Notes: generated by a model not told the origin, from the letters alone. A stretch of DNA of 64,000 nucleotides from a bacterium BMS3Abin11 (GCA_002897635.1 BDTD01000037.1:1-64000), one strand, 5' to 3'; counted from the stretch's first letter, positions 37,904 to 47,576 are shown. Numbers and translations are program-made.

Positions 37904-40191
37904 TGCCACAGGCAAAGCGAAACAAATCAAAAAAGAAAGAGCCGGTCATTACCCCAAAAGTAAGAGCTGGTTTGCGCGAGAGCATACTGTTCCTGCTTAC
38001 TGTTGTTGCCATTTTCCTGCTGATTGCTCTGGTCAGTTTCTCTCCGCAGGATCCAGGCTGGTCGCACAGCACTGATACCGGTATGGTATCAAACCTGGGC
38101 GGTCGTACTGGTGCCAGTTTTGCCAACCTGTTTCTGAATCTGTTTGGCCTGATGGCCTATCTATTTCCGATTATGCTGCTTTGGCTGGTAGTCCGAATTT
38201 ATCGCCAGAAATCAGCCTCCCATGCAAGGGATATTCAAACCAGGGTGATAGTTTCCGTTGGTTTTCTCTTTACCCTGATTGGCGGCAGCGGCCTGTCTCA
38301 GATGTATTTCAATTCGCCGCTCAATGCCAGCAACTATCTGGCCGGCGGATATCTTGGCGGTGCTATAGCCAGTACATTGATCCCATCATTTGGTGTAGTG
38401 GGGGGAACCTTGTTGTTGCTCGCTCTGTTTCTTTCCGGTGTGACACTATTGACCGGTTTATCCTGGTTCTGGTTGATGGACATTACAGGTAAATACACCT
38501 TGCTAGTCTATGATCGTGCCAGGGCCTTTTTAATTTCCCTGCGGGAGAAGAAGAGATCAAACAGGATGCTGGAGCAGCGTCAGCTTAGTGTGAAGAAAGC
38601 GAGGCGTAGCCAGGAGAAAAAGAAGGCGGTTCGCATCGAGCCTAAAATTGCCAGGCCTGAGCAAAGTGAGCGTAATGAACGTGAAAAGCAAACTGATCTA
38701 TTTTCTCGCCCTGCTGGTGAGTTGCTGCCGAGTTTGTCATTGCTGGATCCTGCTCCGATACATGAAGGTAGTTATTCACGGGAAACAATAGAAACCCTGT
38801 CACGTATGCTGGAACGGAAACTGCTGGACTTCAATATTGAAGTGCAGGTGGTTGAGGTTCAGCCCGGGCCTGTCATCACACGGTTCGAAATTGATCCGGC
38901 ACCCGGTATCAAAGCCTCACAAATCGCCAACCTGGCCAATGATCTGGCGCGTTCTCTTTCTGTCATTAGTGTCAGAGTAGTCGAAAACATTCCGGGTAAA
39001 CCCTATATGGGAGTCGAAATTCCCAATGAAACCAGAGAAAGCGTCGGTTTTATTGAAGGTCTTTCATCGAAGGCCTATGAAGATGCTAGCACTCCACTGG
39101 CAGTTCTTCTGGGAAAAGATATCAGCGGCGCACCTGTCGTTGCTGATCTGTGCAAGATGCCGCATCTCCTTATTGCCGGTACTACTGGCTCGGGTAAATC
39201 AGTATGCATTAATGCCCTGATACTGAGCATTATCTTCAAATCCACACCAAAAGATGTACGTATGATTCTGGTAGACCCGAAAATGCTGGAATTGTCGGTA
39301 TACGAAGGCCTGCCACATCTGCTGGCACCGGTCGTCACCGATATGAAAAAAGCCGCCAATGCCTTGCGCTGGGGAATATTTGAGATGGAACGGCGATATA
39401 GGCTTATGGCTGCAGTGGGGGTACGCAATCTTGCGGGTTACAATCGTAAAGTGGAGGAGGGTGTTAAACAGAAGTCTCCATTGATGAATCCCCTGGTAGA
39501 GCCTGGCAATGAACCTGAAGAATTAACGGCACTGCCGCATATCGTCATTATCATCGATGAACTAGCTGATTTGATGATGGTGGTCGGTAAAAAACTGGAA
39601 GAACTGATCGCAAGACTGGCCCAGAAAGCGCGGGCTGCCGGCATACATCTGGTCCTGGCAACACAGCGTCCATCGGTTGATGTGATTACTGGTCTGATTA
39701 AAGCAAATATCCCATCCCGGATTTCATTTCGGGTACCGTCAAAGATTGATTCCCGTACAATACTTGACCAGAGCGGCGCAGAAAGCCTGCTGGGTTTGGG
39801 TGATATGTTGTTTCTGCCTCCAGGGGCAAGTAATACCGTCCGTGTGCATGGTGCATTTGTTTCTGATGATGAGGTGCATCGTGTAGTCAAACAACTCACC
39901 GCTGCGGCACAGCCAGAATATGATGAGACTGTACTGGAAGAACCGGAAATGGGTGGGAATTTGACCGCAGATGGCGATGTTGGTGCTGAACATGATCCGC
40001 TCTACGATGAGGCCGTGCGTTGTGTCACCGAAAGTCGACGCGCATCCATATCCTCAGTACAAAGAAAACTGCGTGTCGGCTACAATCGTGCCGCCCGCAT
40101 GATCGAAACCATGGAGATGGCTGGTGTGGTGACGGCAGCAGATACTTCCGGCAAACGGGAAGTGCTGGCACCTGAGCCGTTCAAGGATTGA
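37903..40191 (+). CDS. ftsK: DNA translocase FtsK
   Basis: Septal DNA pump that aligns terminus regions for XerCD recombination. About four membrane segments lie in residues 25-195. A short linker of ~80 residues precedes the motor. Walker A is IAGTTGSGKSVCINAL near residue 425, and Walker B is HIVIIIDELADLMMV. The C-terminal gamma winged-helix (RRASISSVQRKLRVGYNRAA) reads polar DNA motifs. 762 residues is the compact form typical outside enterics. lolA and rarA follow, the usual order. Confidence 0.95.
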   Translation: MPQAKRNKSKKKEPVITPKVRAGLRESILFLLTVVAIFLLIALVSFSPQDPGWSHSTDTGMVSNLGGRTGASFANLFLNLFGLMAYLFPIMLLWLVVRIYRQKSASHARDIQTRVIVSVGFLFTLIGGSGLSQMYFNSPLNASNYLAGGYLGGAIASTLIPSFGVVGGTLLLLALFLSGVTLLTGLSWFWLMDITGKYTLLVYDRARAFLISLREKKRSNRMLEQRQLSVKKARRSQEKKKAVRIEPKIARPEQSERNEREKQTDLFSRPAGELLPSLSLLDPAPIHEGSYSRETIETLSRMLERKLLDFNIEVQVVEVQPGPVITRFEIDPAPGIKASQIANLANDLARSLSVISVRVVENIPGKPYMGVEIPNETRESVGFIEGLSSKAYEDASTPLAVLLGKDISGAPVVADLCKMPHLLIAGTTGSGKSVCINALILSIIFKSTPKDVRMILVDPKMLELSVYEGLPHLLAPVVTDMKKAANALRWGIFEMERRYRLMAAVGVRNLAGYNRKVEEGVKQKSPLMNPLVEPGNEPEELTALPHIVIIIDELADLMMVVGKKLEELIARLAQKARAAGIHLVLATQRPSVDVITGLIKANIPSRISFRVPSKIDSRTILDQSGAESLLGLGDMLFLPPGASNTVRVHGAFVSDDEVHRVVKQLTAAAQPEYDETVLEEPEMGGNLTADGDVGAEHDPLYDEAVRCVTESRRASISSVQRKLRVGYNRAARMIETMEMAGVVTAADTSGKREVLAPEPFKD

Positions 40192-40258
40192 TAAATAGAA
40201 GAGCCCTAAAGTTTTCGGTGTTCAGTTTTCGGTTGTAAATAACGAGAACTATTCCATC

Positions 40259-40318
40259 ATTTACTGAACACTGAACACTGAACACTGAACACTGAACACT
40301 GAACACTGAACACTGAAA
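40259..40318. repeat. Tandem 7-bp repeat (CTGAACA) upstream of lolA
   Basis: The unit CTGAACA repeats about eight times, ending 3 bp before the lolA ATG. The array takes the place of a normal ribosome site; the last unit ends CTGAAAGT. A 7-bp unit is not a multiple of 3, but the array is non-coding, so changes in copy number would alter leader length rather than frame. Confidence 0.85.
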
Positions 40319-40320
40319 GT

Positions 40321-40944
40321 ATGAAAATTTTTACTATAACTTCGATTACAATTCTGCTGCTGATTTCAGAATCTGTTTTTGCCTCCGGGCTGGACGATCT
40401 ACAGCGGTTTTATAGTGGAATAAAAAGCTATTCTGCCAGTTTCGAGCAGACTGTCAGGGACGAAAAGATGAATCTGTTAGAGGCATCCAGCGGTGAGCTT
40501 TCGATACAGCGCCCTGGGAAATTTCGCTGGCATTATACTGCGCCATCTGAGCAGCTGATTGTAGGTGATGGCAAGCAGGTGTGGATATATGATGTTGAAC
40601 TGGAGCAGATTACCCATCGGCAGTCCGATGCGGCTGTCACTCAAACGCCTGCTATGCTGCTGTCAGGAGAAGGTGACCTGGCAAAAAACTTCATTCTGGA
40701 AGATGCTGGCCGGCATGACGGTCTTGACTGGGTGCGCATGATTCCGAAGAACCGGGATTCGGGATTTACCGATATCCACATAGGGTTTTCCAGTGGCAGC
40801 TTGAAGTTGCTTGAATTGCAGGACAGCTTTGGCCAGACAACACAAATGCGCTTTAATAATGTAAAAGAAAATAGCGATATTCCAGAAAAAACTTTTACTT
40901 TTACACCCCCGCCAGGTGTAGATGTCATCGAAGAGGCAGGCTAA
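40321..40944 (+). CDS. lolA: Outer-membrane lipoprotein carrier protein
   Basis: Periplasmic chaperone that carries lipoproteins from LolCDE to LolB. A signal peptide (MKIFTITSITILLLISESVFA) is followed by the LolA fold with YSASFEQTV, GELSIQRPGKFRWHY and VWIYDVELEQITH. 207 residues. The stop overlaps the rarA start by one base (TAATG). The immediate leader is a tandem repeat with no clear Shine-Dalgarno. Confidence 0.93.
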   Translation: MKIFTITSITILLLISESVFASGLDDLQRFYSGIKSYSASFEQTVRDEKMNLLEASSGELSIQRPGKFRWHYTAPSEQLIVGDGKQVWIYDVELEQITHRQSDAAVTQTPAMLLSGEGDLAKNFILEDAGRHDGLDWVRMIPKNRDSGFTDIHIGFSSGSLKLLELQDSFGQTTQMRFNNVKENSDIPEKTFTFTPPPGVDVIEEAG

Positions 40945-42263
40945 TGCATACTATTTCTTTACATGCTCCGCTAGCTGATCGCATGCGACCGCAGGAAATC
41001 TCCGAGTGTGCCGGTCAGCAGCACTTGCTGAAAGAGGGCAAGCCTATACGCCATATGGTGGAATCACAACATGCGCACTCGATGATCCTGTGGGGACCGC
41101 CAGGTACCGGAAAGACTACATTGGCAAGATTGATTGCACATCACTCAAGCGCACGTTTATTAACAATGTCGGCTGTGCATGCCGGCGTTAAGGATATCCG
41201 CGCAGTCGTCGAGCAGGCTCGGCAGAATCAGGAGATCGGTGAGAAAACGCTACTGTTTGTTGATGAAGTGCATCGTTTTAACAAAACTCAGCAGGATGGT
41301 TTCCTTCCTCATATAGAGGACGGCACCTTCGACTTTATTGGAGCTACTACCGAGAACCCGTCATTTGAGTTGAACAATGCACTGTTGTCGCGGCTGCGAG
41401 TCTATGTGCTGAAATCACTGACTGAAGATGACATCATTGAAGTACTTCAGCGTGCGATTACAGACAGGCAGCGAGGACTGGGTGATCTATTCATTAGCAT
41501 TACAGATGAGGCCTTGCGACTGCTTGCAGGGCTTGCTGACGGGGATGCCAGGCGTTCCCTGAATATGCTCGAAATCGCGGTTGATTTTGCCCGGACTGTC
41601 GATGGCAGACAGCTAATCGATAAAGAGGCTATTAAGCAGGTGGCTGGGGATAATTTACGGCGATTTGACAAGGGGGGTGATGCTTTTTATGACCAGATAT
41701 CCGCCTTGCATAAATCTGTCCGGGGCTCGTCTCCCGATGCAGCTTTGTATTGGCTTGCACGTATGCTTGATGGGGGTGCAGATCCTTTTTATGTAGCCAG
41801 ACGCGTGGTGCGTATGGCCAGTGAAGATATTGGCAATGCTGATCCTCGTGGTCTGCAGCTGGCCCTTAATGCCTGGGAAGCACTGGAACGTCTGGGTAGT
41901 CCTGAAGGTGAACTGGCACTCGCGCAGGCAGTCAGTTATCTGGCCAGTGTTCCGAAAAGCAACGCCGTCTATATGGCCTGGAAAAAAGTACTCTCTGATG
42001 TACGTAAACAGGGTTCGCAGCCAGTACCCATGCATTTACGAAATGCACCGACAAAGCTTATGAAGGAACTCGGTGCCAGCCAGAATTATCGTTATGCACA
42101 TGATGAGGAAGAGGGTTATGCCAGCGGAGAGAACTACTTTCCTGAAGGGATGAAACCGGTTAGCTACTATGAGCCGCTGGATCGCGGACTGGAAAAAAAG
42201 ATTGCAGAACATCTAAGATATCTAGGAGAATTAGATCAGGCATACAGGCAGCAGAAAAAGTGA
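40944..42263 (+). CDS. rarA: Replication-associated recombination ATPase RarA
   Basis: AAA+ protein of the clamp-loader class acting at stalled forks. Walker A is GPPGTGKTTLAR near residues 51-62, Walker B LLFVDEVHRFNKTQQD, sensor 1 FIGATTENPSFELN, and the MgsA C-terminal domain has YLASVPKSNAVYMAW and MHLRNAPTKLMKELG. 439 residues, normal. Part of ftsK-lolA-rarA. Confidence 0.95.
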   Translation: MHTISLHAPLADRMRPQEISECAGQQHLLKEGKPIRHMVESQHAHSMILWGPPGTGKTTLARLIAHHSSARLLTMSAVHAGVKDIRAVVEQARQNQEIGEKTLLFVDEVHRFNKTQQDGFLPHIEDGTFDFIGATTENPSFELNNALLSRLRVYVLKSLTEDDIIEVLQRAITDRQRGLGDLFISITDEALRLLAGLADGDARRSLNMLEIAVDFARTVDGRQLIDKEAIKQVAGDNLRRFDKGGDAFYDQISALHKSVRGSSPDAALYWLARMLDGGADPFYVARRVVRMASEDIGNADPRGLQLALNAWEALERLGSPEGELALAQAVSYLASVPKSNAVYMAWKKVLSDVRKQGSQPVPMHLRNAPTKLMKELGASQNYRYAHDEEEGYASGENYFPEGMKPVSYYEPLDRGLEKKIAEHLRYLGELDQAYRQQKK

Positions 42264-42290
42264 TACAGATAAACCAGAACAAGCTGACAA

Positions 42291-42309
42291 AATTAATAGA
42301 GGTACCCGT
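42291..42309. repeat. GGTACC-family arm forming the crcB leader
   Basis: AATTAATAGAGGTACCCGT abuts the crcB ATG at 42310. The AGAGG inside the arm sits 7-8 bases before the ATG and is the only Shine-Dalgarno-like sequence there, so the repeat appears to supply the ribosome site. Confidence 0.7.
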
Positions 42310-42684
42310 ATGAATCAGCTTATAGTAATTGCAGCCGGTGGGGCAGTGGGTGCTGTGATGCGATACGGTATGTCGAATGCGGTATATACCGTGCTGGGCA
42401 GATCGTTTCCCTATGGTACTTTGGCAGTTAACGTATTAGGTTCTCTGCTGATGGGTTTCCTGTTTGTACTGTTGATCGAAAGATCGACATTCGATGTGTA
42501 TTGGCGTAGCGCGATATTGATAGGAGGACTGGGCGCGTTCACTACTTTTTCCACTTTTTCCATAGAAACACTAAATCTGATTGAGGATGGCGCGGTAACT
42601 CTGGCATTACTGAACATTCTATTGAGTGTTGCACTCTGTATCGTAGCAGTTTGGCTGGGTGTGGCTATGGCCAGACAGATATAG
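42310..42684 (+). CDS. crcB: Fluoride channel Fluc
   Basis: Dual-topology fluoride exporter of the inner membrane. 124 residues with four hydrophobic segments. Hallmarks are GGAVGAVMRYGMS near the N-terminus, NVLGSLLMGF and the pore motif GGLGAFTTFSTFSIE. No fluoride riboswitch fits in the 46-bp leader. Followed by a DUF190 gene, a frequent partner. Confidence 0.94.
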   Translation: MNQLIVIAAGGAVGAVMRYGMSNAVYTVLGRSFPYGTLAVNVLGSLLMGFLFVLLIERSTFDVYWRSAILIGGLGAFTTFSTFSIETLNLIEDGAVTLALLNILLSVALCIVAVWLGVAMARQI

Positions 42685-42689
42685 CGCGG

Positions 42690-42704
42690 AGCGAGGTACC
42701 CTTA
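42690..42704. repeat. Partial GGTACC-family arm before the DUF190 gene
   Basis: GCGAGGTACCCTTA lies between the crcB stop and the ATG at 42707. It keeps AGGTACCCTTA of the arm but not the AT-rich half. The GAGG is about 11 bases from the ATG and may aid translation. Confidence 0.5.
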
Positions 42705-42706
42705 GA

Positions 42707-43012
42707 ATGAAAACAACGAATGTAACAGTGGTTCGAATATACTGCACTGAAGGAAAGAGCAGACTTAAAGACTTATTATCCAAATTGCATGATTATTACC
42801 AGGTGAGGGGGGTAACTGTTTTCCGCGGTATTGCTGGTTTTGGTGTTTCAGGTGAACTTCATTCCTCTAGTTTATTGGATATTTCACTCGATTTACCGCA
42901 AGTGATAGAGTTTTTTGATGAGCCGGAGAAAATTTCATGCATTCTCTCTGAGCTGGCAGGCACATTCAAACCAGGTCATGTGCTTAGCTGGAATGCTAAA
43001 GTTAACACTTGA
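42707..43012 (+). CDS. DUF190 protein (PII-like fold)
   Basis: The ATG at 42707 gives 101 residues, the normal size; the longer frame from 42659 runs into crcB. The family pattern is seen in VVRIYCTEGKSRLKDLLSKL, RGVTVFRGIAGFG and LPQVIEFFDEPEKI. DUF190 proteins have a ferredoxin-like PII fold and often sit next to crcB, where a regulatory role in fluoride export is suspected but unproven. Confidence 0.85.
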   Translation: MKTTNVTVVRIYCTEGKSRLKDLLSKLHDYYQVRGVTVFRGIAGFGVSGELHSSSLLDISLDLPQVIEFFDEPEKISCILSELAGTFKPGHVLSWNAKVNT

Positions 43013-43021
43013 TATAAACGC

Positions 43022-43065
43022 TAAGGGTACCTTTATTAATCCACGAATTAATAAAGGTACCCTTA
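43022..43065. repeat. GGTACC-family element: perfect inverted pair, 19-bp arms
   Basis: TAAGGGTACCTTTATTAAT at 43022-43040 and its exact reverse complement at 43047-43065 are separated by CCACGA. This is the cleanest copy in the window and defines the element as an inverted-repeat unit. It lies between the DUF190 gene and serS and would fold into a strong hairpin. Confidence 0.85.
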
Positions 43066-43080
43066 AAACAAAACACCTGA

Positions 43081-44394
<1,314 letters not shown>

Positions 44395-44406
44395 AGAAAT
44401 TGCTTT

Positions 44407-44629
44407 TAACCGCAGAGGACACGGAGGTACACAGAGGTTTTTGGATTATTGATCCATTTCGATCGACGCTCCGTTTGTAGGTTCGAATTTATTCGGACAT
44501 AAACATGTCTGTGCATGTTCAGGCTTTAGGCGTGTAAAGGCCTTTTGTGCGAATGAATTCGCACCTACATGTTAAAATTGAGATTTAACGAATAAAAACC
44601 TCTGCGTACCTCAGCGTCCTCTGCGGTTA
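44407..44629. repeat. 223-bp palindromic element with CCGCAGAGGA ends and a nested inverted repeat
   Basis: Arms at 44407-44442 and 44594-44629 are 36-bp imperfect inverted repeats beginning TAACCGCAGAGGAC. Inside is a second inverted repeat, with TGTAGGTTCGAATTTATTCG at about 44476 and GCGAATGAATTCGCACCTAC at about 44551. It has no coding capacity and fills the gap between serS and the convergent transaldolase gene. The form is that of a non-autonomous miniature element. Confidence 0.75.
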
Positions 44630-44644
44630 CACGATTTCGGCCTA

Positions 44645-45757
44645 TTATTTAGCCGCACCGAGTTTTGATTCCAGCGTTTCAAGCAGCACATCAAACGGCT
44701 TGATAAATTTTTCCAGGCCTTCATCTTCCAGTTGCTGTGCGACGGCTTCCATATCTATACCCAGTTCCGCGAGTTGCTCCAGTACTGCTTCTGACTGTTC
44801 AAGGTCATCTTCAAGGCGAACAGCAGGTACGCCGTGATCCTGATAGGCTTTCAGCGTTTTTAGCGGGATGGTATTGACTGTGTTAACACCTATCAATGCC
44901 TCGACATACATGACATCTGAATAAGATGGATCCTTGGTGCTGGTGCTTGCCCAGAGTAACCGTTGGGGCTGCGCACCTTTGCTGGCCAGGGCCTGCCAGT
45001 CCTTGCCGCTGAATAGTTTTCTGTAATCCTGATACGCCATGCGTGAGGCGGCAATGGCAGTTTTACCACGCAGATCAGTCGTATCTTCCAGTGCAGAGAG
45101 TTTTTTATCGACCAGCACGTCTATGCGGCTGAGAAAAAAGCTTGCGACCGATGCAATTTTTTCTATTGACAGACCGGCATTTACCCTGTTCTGAATACCG
45201 GCAATATAGGCTGCCGCAATCTCTCGATAACGTGAGATGGAAAAGAGCAGGGTGGCATTGACATTGATACCGTCGGCAATCAGTGTGGTAATAGCTGGCA
45301 GACCCTCTTTTGTGGCAGGTACTTTGATCAAAACATTAGGCCGGTCTAGCATTTTCCACAGACGGCGTCCGGCGTGAATAGTTTTCTCCGTGTCGTGTGC
45401 ATAGTGTGGAGAGACCTCCATGCTGACAAAACCATCCTGACCATTGCATTCGTCATATATCGGCCGCAGCAGATCTGCCGCCTGCTGCAAATCTGCGATG
45501 ACCAGCTTTTCATAGGCACTTCGGGCATCCGTATTCTCAGACGCCAGTTGTGCAATAGCTGTATCATAATCATCGTGATCGAGGATCGCTTTTTTTAGAA
45601 TGGCAGGATTGGACGTCACACCGGTAATGCCGTCATTGTTTATGTAGGACTGGAAATCACCATTATTAAGCATGCCACGGTGAATATCGTCTAGCCAGAT
45701 GCTCTGACCAAGAGTTTGTATTGTCTTGAGTGGGTTTGTATTAGTCAATTTATTCAT
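44645..45757 (-). CDS. tal: Transaldolase (long bacterial type)
   Basis: Interconverts sedoheptulose-7-phosphate and glyceraldehyde-3-phosphate with erythrose-4-phosphate and fructose-6-phosphate. The start at ATG 45757 (MNKLTNTNPLKTIQTLGQSI) gives 370 residues; an upstream ATG at 45820 lies in repeat DNA. Signatures are GITGVTSNPAI and NVLIKVPATKEGLPAI with the Schiff-base Lys, followed by NVNATLLFS. This is the ~370-residue class seen in cyanobacteria and autotrophs. In a Calvin-cycle organism it links sugar phosphate pools. Confidence 0.94.
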   Translation of the reverse strand: MNKLTNTNPLKTIQTLGQSIWLDDIHRGMLNNGDFQSYINNDGITGVTSNPAILKKAILDHDDYDTAIAQLASENTDARSAYEKLVIADLQQAADLLRPIYDECNGQDGFVSMEVSPHYAHDTEKTIHAGRRLWKMLDRPNVLIKVPATKEGLPAITTLIADGINVNATLLFSISRYREIAAAYIAGIQNRVNAGLSIEKIASVASFFLSRIDVLVDKKLSALEDTTDLRGKTAIAASRMAYQDYRKLFSGKDWQALASKGAQPQRLLWASTSTKDPSYSDVMYVEALIGVNTVNTIPLKTLKAYQDHGVPAVRLEDDLEQSEAVLEQLAELGIDMEAVAQQLEDEGLEKFIKPFDVLLETLESKLGAAK

Positions 45758-45810
45758 TTTATGTGGTTTGCTGTGAGCTTCAATAGCTTTTAGATTAACA
45801 TGTTCTTTGT

Positions 45811-46114
45811 TTTTTACCACAGAGGATGCGGAGGTTACAGGGGATAAGAATGTTTAGAGTATATTCAGCACAGAATTCAATAGATGCCCATATCGTCAAA
45901 GGGCTACTTGAACAGCATGGCGTATCTGCGAGGATAGATGGTGAGTATCTACAGGGTGGGATAGGGGAGTTGCCACCAATGGGACTTATAACAGTCAGTG
46001 TTGCAGAAGAAGACTATGACAGGGCTTTAAGTCTTGTGAGTGAATATGAAACTAAAGAACTATAGTGAGTATTTTTCTTTTTCTCTGTGACCTCCGTATC
46101 CTCTGCGGTAAAAA
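45811..46114. repeat. Inverted CCGCAGAGG-family arms enclosing a DUF2007 gene
   Basis: Arms at 45811-45840 (TTTTTACCACAGAGGATGCG ...) and 46085-46114 are imperfect inverted repeats of 30 bp. They match the ends of the 223-bp element at 44407. One small gene, 45850-46065, lies exactly between them. Either one element carries the gene or two solo ends inserted on both sides. Confidence 0.7.
45850..46065 (+). CDS. DUF2007 small protein (putative signal-transducing)
   Basis: ATG 45850 after AGGGGATAAGA, which gives a good ribosome site. The 71-residue product MFRVYSAQNSIDAHIVKGLL ... matches the DUF2007 fold, with an internal GIGELPPMGLITVSV and a C-terminal helix. Function is unknown; the fold resembles nucleotide or metal-sensing regulators. 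It is bracketed by palindromic element ends. Confidence 0.8.
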   Translation: MFRVYSAQNSIDAHIVKGLLEQHGVSARIDGEYLQGGIGELPPMGLITVSVAEEDYDRALSLVSEYETKEL

Positions 46115-46119
46115 TTTTC

Positions 46120-46308
46120 TTAATTTCGGACTGACACAACCATCAGTACAACAAACCCCACAATTGCAGCAATAATCAGAGCAAACGACATCCAGTCACT
46201 GCGACTGCCTTTTGGGCCGTTCTCCATCCAGTGTTTGGTAGCAGGCCACATGCGCCACAGTAACATGACTAGCACAACAGCCAGCGTGATTTTTAGAAAT
46301 AGACCCAT
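46120..46308 (-). CDS. Small two-helix membrane protein, unknown function
   Basis: 62 residues with hydrophobic segments at about 3-20 and 42-59 and a basic, polar loop between (HWMENGPKGSRSDW). The pattern looks like a true inner-membrane protein rather than a chance frame. No family name can be given. Confidence 0.6.
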   Translation of the reverse strand: MGLFLKITLAVVLVMLLWRMWPATKHWMENGPKGSRSDWMSFALIIAAIVGFVVLMVVSVRN

Positions 46309-46376
46309 CAGGACGCCTCTTTTAATTCATGAATAGTCATATTAAATTCAGAGCCTTGTAGCCTGTTACAACAGAC

Positions 46377-46446
46377 ATGTAGGTGCGAATTCATTCGCAC
46401 ACAGAAATGCGTAAAATCACCTGTGCGAATGAATTCGCACCTACAT
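46377..46446. repeat. Perfect 25-bp inverted repeat (GTAGGTGCGAATTCATTCGC)
   Basis: Arms at 46377-46401 and 46422-46446 are exact reverse complements, and each arm contains its own small palindrome (GCGAATTCATTCGC). The same sequence forms the inner repeat of the element at 44407-44629. Part of a run of three repeats between two leftward genes. Confidence 0.85.
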
Positions 46447-46453
46447 ATGTCCA

Positions 46454-46506
46454 GGGAACCTCTGATTAAATGCCATAATTCTGGTCTACAGGCTGATTCA
46501 CAATCC
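46454..46506. repeat. Half copy of the 158-bp inverted-repeat element
   Basis: GGGAACCTCTGATTAAATGC and the following bases to CACAATC align with the left arm of the element at 47600-47757, with about ten differences. Only one arm is present. Confidence 0.65.
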
Positions 46507-46548
46507 GCCGTACCCGGGGAAATAGAACTGCCCCGGATTTTCCACAAT

Positions 46549-46575
46549 AAAAAACCCCGGCCTGAGCCGGGGTTT
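46549..46575 (-). terminator. Rho-independent terminator of the Bax-inhibitor gene
   Basis: Arms AAACCCCGGC and GCCGGGGTTT with loop CTGA; read leftward the stem is followed by TTTTTT. It lies 17 bp after the stop of the leftward gene at 46592. Confidence 0.9.
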
Positions 46576-46591
46576 GGTTTAAGCGAGCGAT

Positions 46592-47260
46592 TTAATCGCT
46601 GCTCATAATTCCGAGGATATTCAACAGGCTGATAAAGATGTTGAACAGGCTAAGAAAGATGCTGTAGGTAGCCATGATGTAGTTGGTTTCTCCACCGTTG
46701 ATGATGCGACTGGTATCAAATAGAATCATGCCTGACATCAGCATAATGATGGCGGCTGAAATAGTCAGTGTCAGAGCGGGGATCTGGATAAACAGGCTGG
46801 CAATAATCGCCAGTACGATCACCATCATGCCGGCAAACAGGAATCCACCGAGGAAACTGAAGTCTTTTTTAGTGGTTAGCGCGTAGCCGGACAGACCCAG
46901 GAAGATGATGCCGGTGCCGCCAAGAGCGGTCGCAATTATCTGTGGGCCATTGGCCATAGCCATATAGACAGTAAGGATAGAGCCAAGGCCGAATCCCAGC
47001 AGGCCGGTGATCAGGAAGATAACACCGATACCAGCAGAAGAATTAGCTGTTTTTGGCAGGACAAACATGCCTAGAACTATAGCGACAATAACAGAAATCA
47101 AATATGCCATAGGCGGCATGTTGATGGACATTGATACCATTGCCATAACGGCACTAAAGGCCAGTGTGGCTGACAGTAGCATGTAGGTGTTTTTCAGTAC
47201 TTTATTGGCTTCCAGCGTGTTCAGTCGCGGGCGGGAAACAGCAGCATAATTCGGGTTCAT
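46592..47260 (-). CDS. yccA: Bax inhibitor-1 family membrane protein (YccA-like)
   Basis: 222 residues with seven hydrophobic segments and the family ending SLFNIFISLLNILG. YccA in E. coli modulates FtsH. The N-terminal ~20 residues are cytoplasmic and polar. It has its own terminator. Weak AGATAATG-type leader. Confidence 0.9.
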   Translation of the reverse strand: MNPNYAAVSRPRLNTLEANKVLKNTYMLLSATLAFSAVMAMVSMSINMPPMAYLISVIVAIVLGMFVLPKTANSSAGIGVIFLITGLLGFGLGSILTVYMAMANGPQIIATALGGTGIIFLGLSGYALTTKKDFSFLGGFLFAGMMVIVLAIIASLFIQIPALTLTISAAIIMLMSGMILFDTSRIINGGETNYIMATYSIFLSLFNIFISLLNILGIMSSD

Positions 47261-47443
47261 TATCTAATCTCCATAACGTTTACAATATAGTCTCATACAG
47301 ACTCATTCTACTGATATATATAATGAGGGTAGAGTTCCATGATTTCAAGAAAAAATAAAGGGGTAATATCACCACTATTGTCATAATATTGCCACGCTAA
47401 TCTTGTTTCCTGAAGCGAGTTGAGGCAAACTCGCGCGCAATAC

Positions 47444-47534
47444 GGAGAGGTGGCAGAGCGGTTGAATGCACCGGTCTTGAAAACCGGCATGGGTTTGTAG
47501 CCCATCCAGGGTTCGAATCCCTGCCTCTCCGCCA
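47444..47534 (+). tRNA. tRNA-Ser (anticodon UGA)
   Basis: Acceptor stem GGAGAGG/CCTCTCC, discriminator G and encoded CCA. The anticodon arm reads CCGGTCTTGAAAACCGG with TGA at the centre. A long variable arm (CATGGGTTTGTAGCCCATC) and the T-arm GGGTTCGAATCCC are typical of tRNA-Ser. It marks the left edge of an accessory region. Confidence 0.96.
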
Positions 47535-47544
47535 TACAGCCTGG

Positions 47545-47576
47545 TCTCAGTAGGCCGTCTCTGTGGTCTACTGAGA
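47545..47576. terminator. Hairpin after tRNA-Ser(UGA)
   Basis: TCTCAGTAG and CTACTGAGA pair around a 14-base loop 11 bp after the tRNA. No T run follows, so it may be a processing or weak termination structure. Confidence 0.45.

Noticed and set aside
40259-40318. Possible CRISPR array or iteron origin before lolA
   Set aside because: The unit is only 7 bp with no spacers, and no replication initiator gene is close.
42264-42309. Fluoride riboswitch before crcB
   Set aside because: The gap is 46 bp and mostly the dispersed repeat; the riboswitch fold needs more sequence and its conserved pieces are not seen.
45758-45820. Longer transaldolase start at 45820
   Set aside because: The added 21 residues come from AT-rich sequence next to an inverted-repeat arm and precede the conserved start of the family.
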